A DNA stretch of 64,000 bases from JBGRPZ01 sp041725955 (GCA_041725955.1 JBGRQE010000001.1:1-64000); one strand, 5' to 3'. Counted from the first letter of the stretch, positions 29,801-38,404 are shown. Notes: generated by a model from the letters alone, not told the origin. Numbers and translations are program-made.

Positions 29801-31256
29801 TGCAGATTCAACCAAGAAAAAGGTGAATTACTTTAAGATTGTAGGCGATCAAACCTTAAAGTTAATGATGTCTATTAAACGTATGAAGTTTACCTTTAAT
29901 GAAGGTAATGGTATGTTCTTGCCTGCATATATTCCTCGTTCAAGTTATTTGGGTTATAACTATTCATATAATTCTCCAGGTTGGGGTTTTATATTTGGTG
30001 ATGAAAGAAATGTTTTTGATGAAGCTGTTGATAAAGATTGGCTTTCACATAGTGATAAAGTTAATTCAGCCTTCTCAAAGAAATTTAATCAGAGATACCA
30101 GTTTGAAGTAACCATTGAGCCTGTAAAGAATTTGAAAATTGACTTGAAGGCTGATCGTAGTTTCTCTCAGAATTCATCTCAATACTTTAGATATTCCGAT
30201 GTTGATAATAGAATAAATGTTTTCTCTCCTACTATGTCGGGATCTTTTAGTACTTCTTTTGGTATCTGGAATACAGCATTTGTAATGCCTAACAAAGATA
30301 ATATTTCGGCTACTTTCGAAAATTTTAAAGATTATCGTTCTGATGTAGCTCGTCTTCTTGCAGATGAAGATTCACGTGTTGACTTAAATAATCCAAATCA
30401 TTGGATTCCTTATGATACACTGTCTGATGGTTCTTTCTCAAATTATTATCCTGTGGGATATGGACCAACTAGTAGACAGGTAATTCAGCATTCATTCTTA
30501 ACTGCTTATCAGGGATTAAAACCTGGGCAAACAAATACGAAGATGTTCCCCGACTTCCCGATTCCAAACTGGAGGTTGCGTTATACTGGTTTGACTGATA
30601 TTCCATTTTTAAAGGAGTATTTTAAAACCATTACTTTATCTCATGCTTATCAGTCGGCATACGCAATAAGCTCGTTCCGTACGAATGTGAACTTCCTTGA
30701 AAATAAACAAGAGTATTATCCAAATACTTTTAACTTTATTGGACGCTATGAGGTAGATCAAATTGTGATCTCTGAAAAGTTTGCTCCTCTTGGAGGTTTA
30801 GAATTTACATTGCAAAATGATTTAACATTTAGATTTGCATATAATAAAACCCGAGATTTGGCACTTAGCTTTGTGAATAATCAGTTGACAGAGGTTCTTG
30901 GACGTGAATATGTCTTTAGTGCAGGTTACCGTATCCAAGGATTTAGTCTGAGCTTTTTGAGTGCTTCTTCTAAAGGTAGCGGTAAGTCGACAAAGCCAAG
31001 TGATATAAATATCCGTGGAGATGTAAAGATTCGTGATGATAAAACTACCATCCGTTGGATCGACCGTGTAGTGAATCAGGTTACTGCTGGTAAGAAAATT
31101 ATTACCTATAGCTTTACTGCCGATTATAATATATCGGATAAGATTAATTTGGCACTGTATTATGACCGCCAGGTTAATAATCCTGTAGTATCATCTCAGA
31201 TCAGTACATCACAAACTGATTTTGGATTTAAATTGCGATTTAATTTAGCTCAATAG
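23820..31256 (+). CDS. sprA: SprA, outer-membrane translocon of the type IX secretion system
   Basis: A 2478-residue protein, the length expected of SprA/Sov, the giant barrel through which T9SS cargo leaves the outer membrane. The TTG at 23820 is the only plausible start in this frame before the upstream stop, and gives a signal peptide MKRVEKFFFRLFFLFLAF. The N-terminal part has the SprA features QIYIRNKIFETIFGSNVVDI and GLRTNKNND; the C-terminal 900 residues are barrel strands ending DFGFKLRFNLAQ. Its presence predicts secretion of proteins with T9SS C-terminal domains and possibly gliding. No other T9SS core gene (gldK-N, porV) lies in the window. It is 81 bases after ruvA and likely co-transcribed. 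Confidence 0.95.
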   Translation: MKRVEKFFFRLFFLFLAFGTIIAIASPAKRRFVEPLDLLNDGEVAPPDSLGSDTSLNLRYPIPPTTDQISGDKNPIYLKTPSNLKKEVVYDAESNTYLIYEKIGDRRVGKPKSLTPEEYLKYDMNSSVNNYWKDRVISEEAAGSDRIIPQIYIRNKIFETIFGSNVVDIRPTGFAELKFGLRTNKNNDNTKPERARKQVNFDFDMNIQANVLAKIGDKIELNFKYNTQATFDFDNKLKLRYEGKEDEIIKLIEAGNVSLPLNSQLIQGSQSLFGIKTQLKFGRTTVTGIFSQQESEVKNITVQGGAQQNKFKLTALDYEENKHFFIGHYFRDNYEKGLTDLPVVSSNVNITKIEVWVTNVGPPIDQNRNIISFQDLGEGLDNNLNNPNRVKVNPADNDKGYPDNNANDLYARLLQNAAQLRDINTVTQYLQSAGYTPGSDFEKLEGARKLEPNEYTINSKLGFISLNYVSLKSDQVLAVAFQYQVIGDENKVYQVGEFSDQGINTPDALVVKLLKPVNTNTRYKLWDLMMKNVYKIDATRINKQGFIMNILYQGGAENIPTGYFRDDIPGIQSVPLINLFGLDNLNQQLVPVPGGDGIFDFVDNASSNGGTIESSNGRIYFTKLEPFGSYLSKLFEEKGDAGAGRRYAFDSLYTTTKSRAEQFPDKNKFFLEGYYKSQGGSEIELNAFNVPQGSVKVTAGGRTLVENVDYVVEYTSGRVRIINEGILNSGTPINISLESKSLFNLQKKRMMGLRFDHEISKDFYFGGTLLNLHERPLTQKVNYGDDPISNTIWGVDLHYQTKSRWLTKMIDKLPLISTSKESVISVDAEFAHFIPGYAKVIGQTGTSYVDDFDGTKSTIDLRNPYDWYLASTPQGQSDLFPEATDPNSGWRFRYNVALINWYYIDPLFYASGSRPGGVPSDDQMKSQYYQKSYSEQDLFPSKTSQYQNSVRLQPFEVSYYPDERGPYNYDTETITNEDKLEDPESRWGGIMRPITTTDFESANVEYVEFWLLDPFLKSEDYPNNEDNGGSLYIDLGTVSEDVLRSGRKAFENGLPTGPDDTETLVDKTTWGIVPRIQAIDDNFSTVPGAREYQDVGYNGLGGDAEREFLQPDFLSKIQSKLLPEVYDRRYDDPSSDKFKYFKNASYDNNAEYNIVRNRYKKYNNPSGNTPENSTEIYSRRPNTEDINGDNTLSEFENYFQYKIDLRPDKLQVEGDNFITDIRDDFDESKATYGTRWIQFRIPIDKFERIVGNIEDFKSIRYMRMFMKGFKRPVHLRFATLDLVRNNWRRYNQSLLAPGEYIPDDNPRTTFEIGAVNFEENNDRSPVNYVLPPGVKREEILGAANVYAQNEQSLVLKVGELGDGDSRAAFKTTRFDFRQYGHLKMYIHAENSEDAKETERGTLNAFVRIGSDFTQNYYEYEIPLTFTTKGDNLDTEVWPAGNIMDIDLKQLVNFKVERNEFIFKGNSRIQKNIPYKISVPETDGHVVTILGNPSISDVAAVMIGVRNPKTGTSTILPVDDGRNVSAEIWVNELRVTDFNKNGGWAATARLSADLADLGRVVVSGKHSTAGFGSLEQRLGETSREATTQFDVSTDMELGKFTPEDWGIRVPMHFDYSESHIKPEYNPLDPDIKLKDQLSRMDSEAQRNDLEKRVIDYTQRKSINFVNVRKDRVGTKKKKDGKPRKPQLYDIENLSATYAYSETYHRNIDIQYELERRFNGGLSYNFTTSPKPIRPFRKIKIFSKSKHLTFIRDFNFFLIPKSLTFNTQMNRMYQVSQYRAKSEGDVIIKPTSLWDWNWSRNYGFRWDLSKSLAIDYNSTAQAYIHEPTGQIVNGGTNVQVNADMYEIPNKWKLTGDIWNQIFDLGDLRNFNQRVNVSYKLPFNKFYILDWINGSAIYSANYTFIVPSINLAYVPKDANGDPIQNPAATDFLGNNIENSNTKQINGTFDLTKLYNKVPYFKKINSNTSRGLRTSRRPGNVKSVSAIRMNTTDKVGMAADSTKKKVNYFKIVGDQTLKLMMSIKRMKFTFNEGNGMFLPAYIPRSSYLGYNYSYNSPGWGFIFGDERNVFDEAVDKDWLSHSDKVNSAFSKKFNQRYQFEVTIEPVKNLKIDLKADRSFSQNSSQYFRYSDVDNRINVFSPTMSGSFSTSFGIWNTAFVMPNKDNISATFENFKDYRSDVARLLADEDSRVDLNNPNHWIPYDTLSDGSFSNYYPVGYGPTSRQVIQHSFLTAYQGLKPGQTNTKMFPDFPIPNWRLRYTGLTDIPFLKEYFKTITLSHAYQSAYAISSFRTNVNFLENKQEYYPNTFNFIGRYEVDQIVISEKFAPLGGLEFTLQNDLTFRFAYNKTRDLALSFVNNQLTEVLGREYVFSAGYRIQGFSLSFLSASSKGSGKSTKPSDINIRGDVKIRDDKTTIRWIDRVVNQVTAGKKIITYSFTADYNISDKINLALYYDRQVNNPVVSSQISTSQTDFGFKLRFNLAQ

Positions 31257-31266
31257 ATATAAATTT

Positions 31267-31316
31267 AAGAGACATTCTAATATGTAAACGTGCATTCTTA
31301 GAGTGTCTCTTTTTCA
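31267..31316 (+). terminator. Terminator of sprA
   Basis: A 14-bp stem (31267-31280 with 31298-31311, one G-U pair) ending in a run of T, ten bases after the sprA stop. Confidence 0.85.
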
Positions 31317-31386
31317 GATTCTTTCCAAACAATTATTTTCTTTGAAAGATAATATTGAAAAGATGTATTGAAATAAAAAAAAAAAC

Positions 31387-31394
31387 TATTTTTG
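31387..31394 (+). promoter_or_regulatory. -7 box ahead of gcvH
   Basis: TATTTTTG fits the Bacteroidota -7 box, 44 bases before the gcvH ATG. A TTG lies 16 bases upstream, somewhat short of the usual 19-base spacing. Confidence 0.4.
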
Positions 31395-31438
31395 GGCAGT
31401 TACAACCTTAAATAAACATCTTTAATAAACATAGAGTC

Positions 31439-31819
31439 ATGAATATACCTGAAAACTTAAAGTATACTAAAGACCACGAATGGTTGAGAGTTGAAGGAGA
31501 AGAAGCGTTTATCGGTGTTACTGATTTCGCTCAGAAAGAATTAGGAGATATTGTATATGTTGAAGTTGAAACCGAAGGAGAAACTTTAGATATAGAAGAA
31601 ACTTTCGGAACTATCGAAGCAGTAAAAACTGTTTCTGATATGTTCATGCCAATTGCTGGTGAAGTGCTTGAGTTTAACCCTGCTTTGGAAGATGCTCCAG
31701 AAACTATCAATAAAGATCCTTATGGAGAAGGTTGGATTGTTAAAGTTAAAGTAACTGATCCTTCTCAGTTAGAAGAACTTCTTGATGCTAAAGCATACGC
31801 AGCTACCATCGAAGGATAA
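31439..31819 (+). CDS. gcvH: Glycine cleavage system H protein
   Basis: 126 residues, the standard length. The lipoyl-attachment Lys63 lies in ETFGTIEAVKTVSD, inside the barrel-sandwich hybrid fold that carries the aminomethyl group between the P, T and L proteins. The gcvP and gcvT genes are not in this window. It is followed ten bases later by the VanZ-like gene, forming the usual sprA-gcvH-vanZ-tonB neighbourhood. Confidence 0.97.
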   Translation: MNIPENLKYTKDHEWLRVEGEEAFIGVTDFAQKELGDIVYVEVETEGETLDIEETFGTIEAVKTVSDMFMPIAGEVLEFNPALEDAPETINKDPYGEGWIVKVKVTDPSQLEELLDAKAYAATIEG

Positions 31820-31828
31820 TATCTTAAG

Positions 31829-32254
31829 ATGTTAGCAAATAAAGAAAAAAGAAATTTCTTAATTTATAATTGGCCGGGAATAGCTTGGGCAGTAGTAATA
31901 CTCGTCCTTATAGGTGTTCCCGGTAATTATATACCAGCCTATCGATCTTTTGTCGATTGGATTAGCCCAGATAAAGTAGTGCATTTCATTATGTTTGGAG
32001 GGCTCTCTTTTTTTTTGCTTTCGGGGCTTTCAAGGCAATATCAACTTACTAAGTTTCGTTGGTCATTTGCAATAGTATGCGTTTTGATATCAATCGTGTA
32101 CGGAGGGGTTACCGAATTGCTGCAAGCCTATGTGTTTGTCGGACGTGATGGGAATATATTCGATTTCCTTGCCAATGTTTTAGGGGCAATATTGGGGAGT
32201 TTGGCATATGGTTTGTACCTTTATTTTAGAAAAGTTTGTAAGCAAAGGCTATAA
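31829..32254 (+). CDS. VanZ-family membrane protein
   Basis: 141 residues with about four TM helices. The VanZ pattern is present: PDKVVHFIMFGGLSF, then a central helix, then GGVTELLQAYVFVGRDGNIFDFLANVLGAILG. VanZ gives low-level teicoplanin resistance in enterococci, but the role of Bacteroidota homologues next to gcvH is unknown. Nine bases separate it from gcvH. Confidence 0.85.
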   Translation: MLANKEKRNFLIYNWPGIAWAVVILVLIGVPGNYIPAYRSFVDWISPDKVVHFIMFGGLSFFLLSGLSRQYQLTKFRWSFAIVCVLISIVYGGVTELLQAYVFVGRDGNIFDFLANVLGAILGSLAYGLYLYFRKVCKQRL

Positions 32255-32307
32255 TTTATAATTTAGCGACTTGAGGAATAAATTTACGCGAAATCAATAA
32301 GTGGAAT

Positions 32308-32988
32308 ATGAAACCAAAAAAGACACCAAAAGCCGATCTTGAAGGAAAGAAATTTATTTTTACTCAGATAGGTCTAGTTATTGCGTTGGTTTTGGTTCTT
32401 GCTGCATTTAGTTATAAAAGCTACGATAAGCGAGAATTGCAGGATCATATGAGGATAGTGGATGACACTCCAGAGGAAATGATACCTATTACAACACAAA
32501 ATCAGCCACCACCACCACCTCCTCCTCCAGCACCTAAGGTGACTGTTATTAATGAGGTGAAGGATGATATTGAAGTGGAAGATGTCGAAATTGAAGATGT
32601 TGAAGCTGACGATGAAACTGTTATCGAAGATGTTGCTCCTATAGAAGTTGAAGAAGAGGAACCTTTAGAGGCAGAAATTTTTACTGTTGTTGAGGAAAAT
32701 CCTGAATTCCCAGGAGGCATTCCTGCTTTGATGAAATACTTGTCTTCTAATATCAAGTATCCTGTAATGGCTAAAGAAGCAGGAATTCAAGGTAAAGTAT
32801 ATTTGAACTTCGTTGTAGAGCCTACTGGTTCTATTAGTGGAATTAAAATTCTTCGTGGTATCGGTGGAGGATGTGACGAAGAGGCTATGCGTGTTGTTGC
32901 TGCTATGCCAAAATGGAAACCTGGAAAGCAAAGGGGTAAAGCTGTAAGGGTATCCTATAACCTACCTGTGAAGTTTACTCTTAACTAA
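32308..32988 (+). CDS. tonB: Energy transducer TonB
   Basis: 226 residues: a short cytoplasmic N-terminus, one TM helix (about 19-38), a periplasmic linker with eight consecutive prolines (about 67-74) followed by an acidic Glu/Asp/Val repeat (80-130), and a C-terminal TonB domain (about 135-226: EFPGGIPALMKYLSSNIKYP, GKVYLNFVVEPTGSIS, SYNLPVKF). It passes proton-motive force from ExbB/ExbD to outer-membrane receptors; exbBD are not here. It is followed by a strong terminator. Confidence 0.92.
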   Translation: MKPKKTPKADLEGKKFIFTQIGLVIALVLVLAAFSYKSYDKRELQDHMRIVDDTPEEMIPITTQNQPPPPPPPPAPKVTVINEVKDDIEVEDVEIEDVEADDETVIEDVAPIEVEEEEPLEAEIFTVVEENPEFPGGIPALMKYLSSNIKYPVMAKEAGIQGKVYLNFVVEPTGSISGIKILRGIGGGCDEEAMRVVAAMPKWKPGKQRGKAVRVSYNLPVKFTLN

Positions 32989-33011
32989 GGTTAGAGATAA
33001 AGAAATTTAAT

Positions 33012-33055
33012 AAAAAGAGGCTGTCCAAAAAATGTTTTGGCAGCCTCTTTTTTGT
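33012..33055 (+). terminator. Terminator of tonB
   Basis: A 12-bp stem AAAAAGAGGCTG (33012-33023) with 33041-33052, extended by six inner pairs past one bulged base, followed by more T. One of the GGCTG-stem terminators of the window. Confidence 0.9.
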
Positions 33056-33148
33056 TTTTGTTACCAGTGCAGCAATTGTTTCTTTAAGAAGTCTGATTGA
33101 TTATGTTTCTAATATTAATTTATCTTTAGAGATAAAACTGAAATATTA

Positions 33149-33769
33149 ATGAATAATCCTTGGCTTGAAATTCCTGTAGAGGAATATGAATCGCATATGC
33201 TTACTATTGGGCAATTGCAAATAATGAATCAATTAATGGCACAGGCATTCCAAAAATACAAACCTGCAAATGTTGCTATTTTGGGATGTGCCTCGGGCAA
33301 TGGTTTTGAACATCTCAATTATTCAGAATTACAAAATGTTTATGGAGTAGACATTAATTCTTATTATCTGAAGGTGTTGAAGGATAGATACCAGAATCAG
33401 ATTTCTAAATTGAAACTGTTATGTTTAGATATTGAAAATGATTCTTTAGCAATCAATTATATTGATTGTTATTTTCTGTCTTTAATATTAGAGTATGTAT
33501 CGCCTTTGCCTCTTATTCAGAAAATTCAACCATCTCTTAATCCTGATGGAAAGATATGTTTGATAATTCAAGAAAATACATCTTCCGATTTTGTTTCTAA
33601 AACCTCTTACGAATCTTTAGAGCAATTATCTGCTATTGCCAAAACTATAGATAAAAATACTATTATTGTTTTGATGGAAAATCAAGGTTTTTGTATGGAT
33701 TTTTATTCTGAACATCCTTGTAAAGCAGGTAAAATATTAATATATATGGAATTTAGTATTGCAAAATAG
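33149..33769 (+). CDS. Class I SAM-dependent methyltransferase
   Basis: 206 residues with a Rossmann-type methyltransferase core: motif I NVAILGCASGNGFEHL, motif II VYGVDINSYYL, and LLCLDIEND for motif III. Substrate unknown; it resembles small Methyltransf_11/25 proteins. The gene stands alone, convergent with uvrC, with only 68 bases between them. Codon use is not obviously different from its neighbours. Confidence 0.75.
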   Translation: MNNPWLEIPVEEYESHMLTIGQLQIMNQLMAQAFQKYKPANVAILGCASGNGFEHLNYSELQNVYGVDINSYYLKVLKDRYQNQISKLKLLCLDIENDSLAINYIDCYFLSLILEYVSPLPLIQKIQPSLNPDGKICLIIQENTSSDFVSKTSYESLEQLSAIAKTIDKNTIIVLMENQGFCMDFYSEHPCKAGKILIYMEFSIAK

Positions 33770-33837
33770 CTGAACTTTATTTTTCTAAATTATTATTTTC
33801 CTTTTACTAATTCTTTGAAAAAGAGATGGGAGATGAT

Positions 33838-35643
33838 TTATTTATGGTAATGCTTATAGATGATATTCCCTTTACTTTTTCCAATTGTGTTGCATAGCTC
33901 TTCCAAAGTTTTCTTTTTAATCTGTTCTATGCTTTTAAATTTTTTAAGTAATTCTTCAGCAGTATTTGGGCCAATGCCTTTTATATCTGTTAGTTCTGTT
34001 TTGATTGTACCTTTACTTCGTTTATTTCGATGGAATGTAATTCCAAATCGGTGAGCTTCATCACGAAGATGTTGTATAACTTTTAGACTTTCTGATTTTT
34101 TATCGATATACAATGGAATTGAATCTCCGGGGAAGAAGATCTCCTCCAGTTTCTTCGCAATACCTATAATAGTTAGCCTTCCTCTAAGATCTAGCTTATC
34201 AAGACTTTTTAGTGCTGAACTTAATTGACCTTTTCCTCCATCTACAATAATTAAGTCGGGCAAGCGCTGACCTTCTTTAAGCAAGCGACTATATCTGCGG
34301 TAAACTATTTCCTCCATTGAAGCGAAATCATTTGGACCTACCACAGTTTTTATATTATAGTGTCTATATGCTTTCTTATTCGGTTTTCCATTTACAAACT
34401 GCACCATAGCAGCAACCGGATAGCTACCTTGGAAGTTTGAATTATCGAAACATTCAATTACTTCAGGAGGTGTGCTCATTCTCAAGTCTTTCATCATCGT
34501 ACTTAGAATTCTGTTGCTATGCCTATTTGGATCTACCAGATCGAGTTTTTTTTGTTTTTCTAAGCGATAGAATTTTGCATTTCTTTCTGATAAATCCAAG
34601 AGTTGTTTTTTATCTCCTTTTTGCGGAATGCTATATTTTATGTCGGGGAGTTCAATATCTGGAATAAAGGGAACTATGATTTCTTTAGAGTGCGAATCAA
34701 ATTGTTGTCGTAGCTCAACGATAGCCATAGACAGCAATTCTTCGGGGGTTTCATCCAGTTTCTTTTTGATTTCTAAAGTATGTGCCTGCACGATTGCCCC
34801 ATTGAGTATTCGTAAGAAATTGATATAGCATTCGTCTTTTTCATCTAGGACACTAAAAACGTCTACTTTGTCGATTTTAGGGTTAACTACAGTCGATTTA
34901 CCTTGATAGTTTTCAAGTAACTGAAGTTTTTGTTTTATGTCTTGAGCCTTTTCAAATTCTAAATTAGCTGCATATTCCATCATCTGGTCTTCAAATTTAT
35001 GGATTACATGCTTTACATTTCCTTTTAGGATTTCCTTGATTTCATCAATATTTTTCTGATAATCTTCCCGACTTTGATTTCCTACGCAAGGTCCAAGACA
35101 ATTGCCAATATGATATTCCAGGCAAACTTTAAATTTCTTGTTTTCTATATTCTGACGATCTAAGTTTAATTTACAATTACGCAGTGGATATATTTCACGG
35201 ATAAGTTCAAGAAGTGCTCGCATCATACGTACCGAAGGGTAAGGGCCAAAATAAGTAGATCCATCTTTTACCAGATTTCGAGTTGGGAATACTCTTGGAA
35301 AGTTTTCTTTTTTTATACAAATCCATGGATAGGTTTTGTCATCTTTAAGCAGAATATTGTATCGGGGTTGATGTTTCTTTATAAGGTTGTTTTCAAGAAG
35401 AAGGGCATCAAATTCAGTGGCAACGACAATATAATTTATATCACGAATCTTTCGGACAAGAACTTTTAATTTCGCACTTTGGTGCTTTTCTTTAGTAAAG
35501 TAGGATGCTACTCTTTTTTTAAGATTTTTAGCTTTTCCTACATATATAATTTTGTTATTTTCATCCAAATATTGGTAAACTCCAGCTTGCTCGGGAATGT
35601 TCTTTAGCTTAAGTTGAATGTTTTCCGGAATTTGTTCTTTCAT
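33838..35643 (-). CDS. uvrC: Excinuclease ABC subunit C
   Basis: 601 residues. Domains: GIY-YIG nuclease (about 15-92, AGVYQYLDENNKIIYVGKAKNLKKRV) for the 3' incision, UVR motif (about 205-240, FEDQMMEYAANLEFEKAQDIKQ) that binds UvrB, the RNase H-like C-terminal nuclease (about 375-530, IECFDNSN, LPDLIIVDGGKGQL) for the 5' incision and a tandem helix-hairpin-helix at the end (TDIKGIGPNTAEELLKKF). Nucleotide excision repair. The four Cys of the iron-sulfur region seem to be present (CKLNL, CLEYHIGNCLGPC). Intact. Confidence 0.96.
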   Translation of the reverse strand: MKEQIPENIQLKLKNIPEQAGVYQYLDENNKIIYVGKAKNLKKRVASYFTKEKHQSAKLKVLVRKIRDINYIVVATEFDALLLENNLIKKHQPRYNILLKDDKTYPWICIKKENFPRVFPTRNLVKDGSTYFGPYPSVRMMRALLELIREIYPLRNCKLNLDRQNIENKKFKVCLEYHIGNCLGPCVGNQSREDYQKNIDEIKEILKGNVKHVIHKFEDQMMEYAANLEFEKAQDIKQKLQLLENYQGKSTVVNPKIDKVDVFSVLDEKDECYINFLRILNGAIVQAHTLEIKKKLDETPEELLSMAIVELRQQFDSHSKEIIVPFIPDIELPDIKYSIPQKGDKKQLLDLSERNAKFYRLEKQKKLDLVDPNRHSNRILSTMMKDLRMSTPPEVIECFDNSNFQGSYPVAAMVQFVNGKPNKKAYRHYNIKTVVGPNDFASMEEIVYRRYSRLLKEGQRLPDLIIVDGGKGQLSSALKSLDKLDLRGRLTIIGIAKKLEEIFFPGDSIPLYIDKKSESLKVIQHLRDEAHRFGITFHRNKRSKGTIKTELTDIKGIGPNTAEELLKKFKSIEQIKKKTLEELCNTIGKSKGNIIYKHYHK

Positions 35644-35684
35644 GATTTGTATTGCGTTATGCGAGTTGCGTTATGCGTTGTACA

Positions 35685-35730
35685 TAATGAGTTATGAATA
35701 GTGATATTGTTCACCAGACATAACTCATTA
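35685..35730 (-). terminator. Putative terminator of the TlpA-barrel-Omp28 operon
   Basis: A 12-bp perfect inverted repeat TAATGAGTTATG (35685-35696) with 35719-35730 and a 22-nt loop, 22 bases beyond the Omp28 stop. Next to it is a direct repeat of GCGTTATGCG. No strong T-run follows, so termination is tentative. Confidence 0.45.
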
Positions 35731-35751
35731 CACATTACAAATCTAAAAGAT

Positions 35752-36612
35752 TTATTTTAAGCTAATTTCTTTTACCTGAAGAATTTCATAATCAGCGATT
35801 TTGTCTTTGGTTTTAAAAAGAACAGCAACAACATTTAGGTTGTCTTTTACCCATCCATCTTGAACTTTTAGAGTTTTTACCATGTCGTAATTCTCATTTA
35901 CAACAGGATTATCAGATTTTGGATGAATTGATTCTCCATAAAAACCATCAGTTATAGATGCTCTTAGTACGCTGTTAAATTCATAATCATCTTTGGTAAC
36001 CTTGTCAACTTTTTGTTTACCTATAATTTTATCTTCAGTAACCAATAATAATAGATTATGTGCTCCAGTAACATCTTTTGTGAATTTAACTTTTGCTGAA
36101 ATCTTTATATCAGAATCATTTATTTTTTCAGATTCTAATTTAATACTGGCATCAGCTTCTTTAGCAGTTTCACTTTGAACTGTAGCACCCCAATTGCTTG
36201 GATTGCTTAATAGAGTATTGCTTGATGGATCTTCTACCCAGTTTACTACACCTATAGGATAGCTTTGAACTATAAGCTCACTGTTCCATTTGGTTCCTAG
36301 ATCTGTATTAAAATCTTGTGGGAAACTAGATGTTTTTCTGGCAAAAACCCCTGCATGTATGGCAACAATGCTTAATTTATCTTTTTTTATACCCTTAAGC
36401 TCGTGAGCAATTTCTGCAGCTGCAGGGCAGTTGGGACACATATGTCCAGTAAACTCAAAGATGACTGCATTTTTCATAACCTTCTCTGGATTTACAGGAT
36501 CTCCTCCAGATTGGGTATTTTCTTTATATGGAGCCTCTACTTTATCGCAAGATTGGAGTAATAAACCTGCTGCACAAATCATTACCCCTATGATTATTCT
36601 TAGTTTATTCAT
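35752..36612 (-). CDS. Omp28-type surface lipoprotein with a CxxC motif
   Basis: 286 residues, a lipoprotein (signal peptide then LLLQSC, Cys22). A thioredoxin-like segment has CPNCP (Cys59, Cys62) in FEFTGHMCPNCPAAAEIAHEL, and the C-terminal 130 residues form a beta-sandwich (KISAKVKFTKDVTGAHNLLLLV). This matches Omp28-related outer-membrane proteins known from Porphyromonas. It is the last gene of an operon with a TlpA-like reductase and a barrel protein, suggesting a shared redox or folding role at the surface. Confidence 0.82.
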   Translation of the reverse strand: MNKLRIIIGVMICAAGLLLQSCDKVEAPYKENTQSGGDPVNPEKVMKNAVIFEFTGHMCPNCPAAAEIAHELKGIKKDKLSIVAIHAGVFARKTSSFPQDFNTDLGTKWNSELIVQSYPIGVVNWVEDPSSNTLLSNPSNWGATVQSETAKEADASIKLESEKINDSDIKISAKVKFTKDVTGAHNLLLLVTEDKIIGKQKVDKVTKDDYEFNSVLRASITDGFYGESIHPKSDNPVVNENYDMVKTLKVQDGWVKDNLNVVAVLFKTKDKIADYEILQVKEISLK

Positions 36613-36624
36613 TTTCTATAGTTT

Positions 36625-38367
36625 TTAGAAACTTGTAGTGATTGAGATGCTATATCCAGAAGCCGCAGGTACTTGTCTGCAAACTCCGCCAATACACAAT
36701 AGCCCTTCGCGTTGACGTCCATAAGATAACGCAATTCTTGAAGTGTTATGTGTGTAACCTGCTGAAAATGTGTAGTAATGGTTTTCGAAGTCAGTTTTGT
36801 TATTTTCATAATTATACTGATCCATTGCTGCAAAGAAAAAATCTTTATAGTTGATTTCTGCTAAAGCACCAGCCCAATTACCACGACGACCTTGATAAGC
36901 TCTTTCTCCATTTTCAACTTCCTCCTCATTATTTGCGGTAACAGTATGGTTTGCAAAAGTGCGAGGATCGTTTACAAAAGCATGCTGTAATTCCCAATGC
37001 AGAGAAGTGTTATTATTGAATTTGTATGTCATATCTATTATGCCGGCATGCTGTTCAATATCAGGTTCGCCGGGATGTTGTTCAACAAACGATATATTAT
37101 CTTTTACATAAAGATAAGATAAGGTAGTTTTGAATTTTCTTGAGAATTTCTTGCTGATTTCAGCATTCAGGGTTTCATATAAGAATTTACCTGCAGCAAA
37201 GAAATCTGAGGTGTAATTATTAGTATGAGCTTTTAGAGGATTATCACCTTCTATAGGGGTACGTTGAATATCATTTACTTTTGAATAGTCTATACTCACC
37301 AAGGTTCCGTATTTACCACCAAGAAGAGTTTTTCTTTTAAATTTATAGCTAATCTGTGCACTATAACCAATTTCTCCGTTAGGCTGAGTTGCATAAGGGA
37401 ACAGAGTAGCCAGCGCATAGGTTTGTTGTTTACTAATTGCAGGAAGGTAATTAATATCTAAAGCCTGTCCGGTTACACCACGATCGGATTTGAAGCTGAA
37501 GTTATCCAAACGTTTAAACTGCAACATGGCTCCCAAACCTCTTGTAGAATATGAAAGGGTAGAGTATAGAGCTTCTCCTTCGTGATAAATATAATTATTT
37601 ATGGCACTAGGATCTTGTCCTTTCTTTGCATATTCAGTATAGAAATCAAAGCCATTGTAGGCGAGATTGATTCGCGCAGCTCCGGCACCAACATTTTCGG
37701 GCAATTTATAGATCTGATCATTATCTTTCTGGAAACGGCTTACAAAGCTAGCTCCAAGATTAATCTGCAAAGGGATATTAAGGTCTAATAAAGAGTTGAT
37801 ATTAATATCAGCATCGGCACCACGAACAATTCCACGATTTTGGTTTTCATATTTCACCCAAAAGTTACGTTGAACACCATAAACACCTGTAATGCTAACT
37901 CCTTTTATAGGCCTTACAATAATACGCCCTCCATCAATAGAATTGTCGATTCCTAAGTTCCATTCTTGGTAGCTACGAAGTACTAAGCCGCTACCAAATT
38001 GTTCGTAGAAGTTACCAGCAGTGATCTCAAACTGGTCGCTTGTATATTTTGCCCAGCGATAGGGGATTCCTACACCATCATAATTGTTTTCAAATCCATT
38101 TAATGGAGGTAAATAGGCTTCAAAGCGCATTCCGGCAGAGAAATTACCTTTGGTATAAACTAAATCGGTATAACCATTAATACCAAACTTCTTCCCGTCT
38201 TTTAGTGAATCAATACCAATATTTTTATCTGCCTGATAAATCTGTGCATCAATTTGAGTGCTCCCGTGGATTTGCCCATTCCCCGAATTGCCATTCTGAG
38301 CAAAAGACGAACCTCCTAATGCAATACCTGCCATTAGGAGTAGTCCTTTGAATATATTTTTACTCAT
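36625..38367 (-). CDS. Outer-membrane beta-barrel protein of the DUF6029 type
   Basis: 580 residues with a signal peptide (MSKNIFKGLLLMAGIALGGSSFAQ) and regular barrel strands ending in GYSISITTSF. It has features of the DUF6029 family: GNFYEQFGSGLVLRSYQEW near residue 120 and GGRIIVRPIKGVSITGVYG. The function of the family is not known. It sits 12 bases before the Omp28 gene and 37 bases after the TlpA gene, so the three form an operon. Cys pair LLCIGGVC near the C-terminus could be a disulfide and thus a client of the TlpA protein; that is inference. Confidence 0.8.
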   Translation of the reverse strand: MSKNIFKGLLLMAGIALGGSSFAQNGNSGNGQIHGSTQIDAQIYQADKNIGIDSLKDGKKFGINGYTDLVYTKGNFSAGMRFEAYLPPLNGFENNYDGVGIPYRWAKYTSDQFEITAGNFYEQFGSGLVLRSYQEWNLGIDNSIDGGRIIVRPIKGVSITGVYGVQRNFWVKYENQNRGIVRGADADININSLLDLNIPLQINLGASFVSRFQKDNDQIYKLPENVGAGAARINLAYNGFDFYTEYAKKGQDPSAINNYIYHEGEALYSTLSYSTRGLGAMLQFKRLDNFSFKSDRGVTGQALDINYLPAISKQQTYALATLFPYATQPNGEIGYSAQISYKFKRKTLLGGKYGTLVSIDYSKVNDIQRTPIEGDNPLKAHTNNYTSDFFAAGKFLYETLNAEISKKFSRKFKTTLSYLYVKDNISFVEQHPGEPDIEQHAGIIDMTYKFNNNTSLHWELQHAFVNDPRTFANHTVTANNEEEVENGERAYQGRRGNWAGALAEINYKDFFFAAMDQYNYENNKTDFENHYYTFSAGYTHNTSRIALSYGRQREGLLCIGGVCRQVPAASGYSISITTSF

Positions 38368-38404
38368 TTTGTTAGATTAAAGTTTTTGTTAGAGTAGTTA
38401 GAGG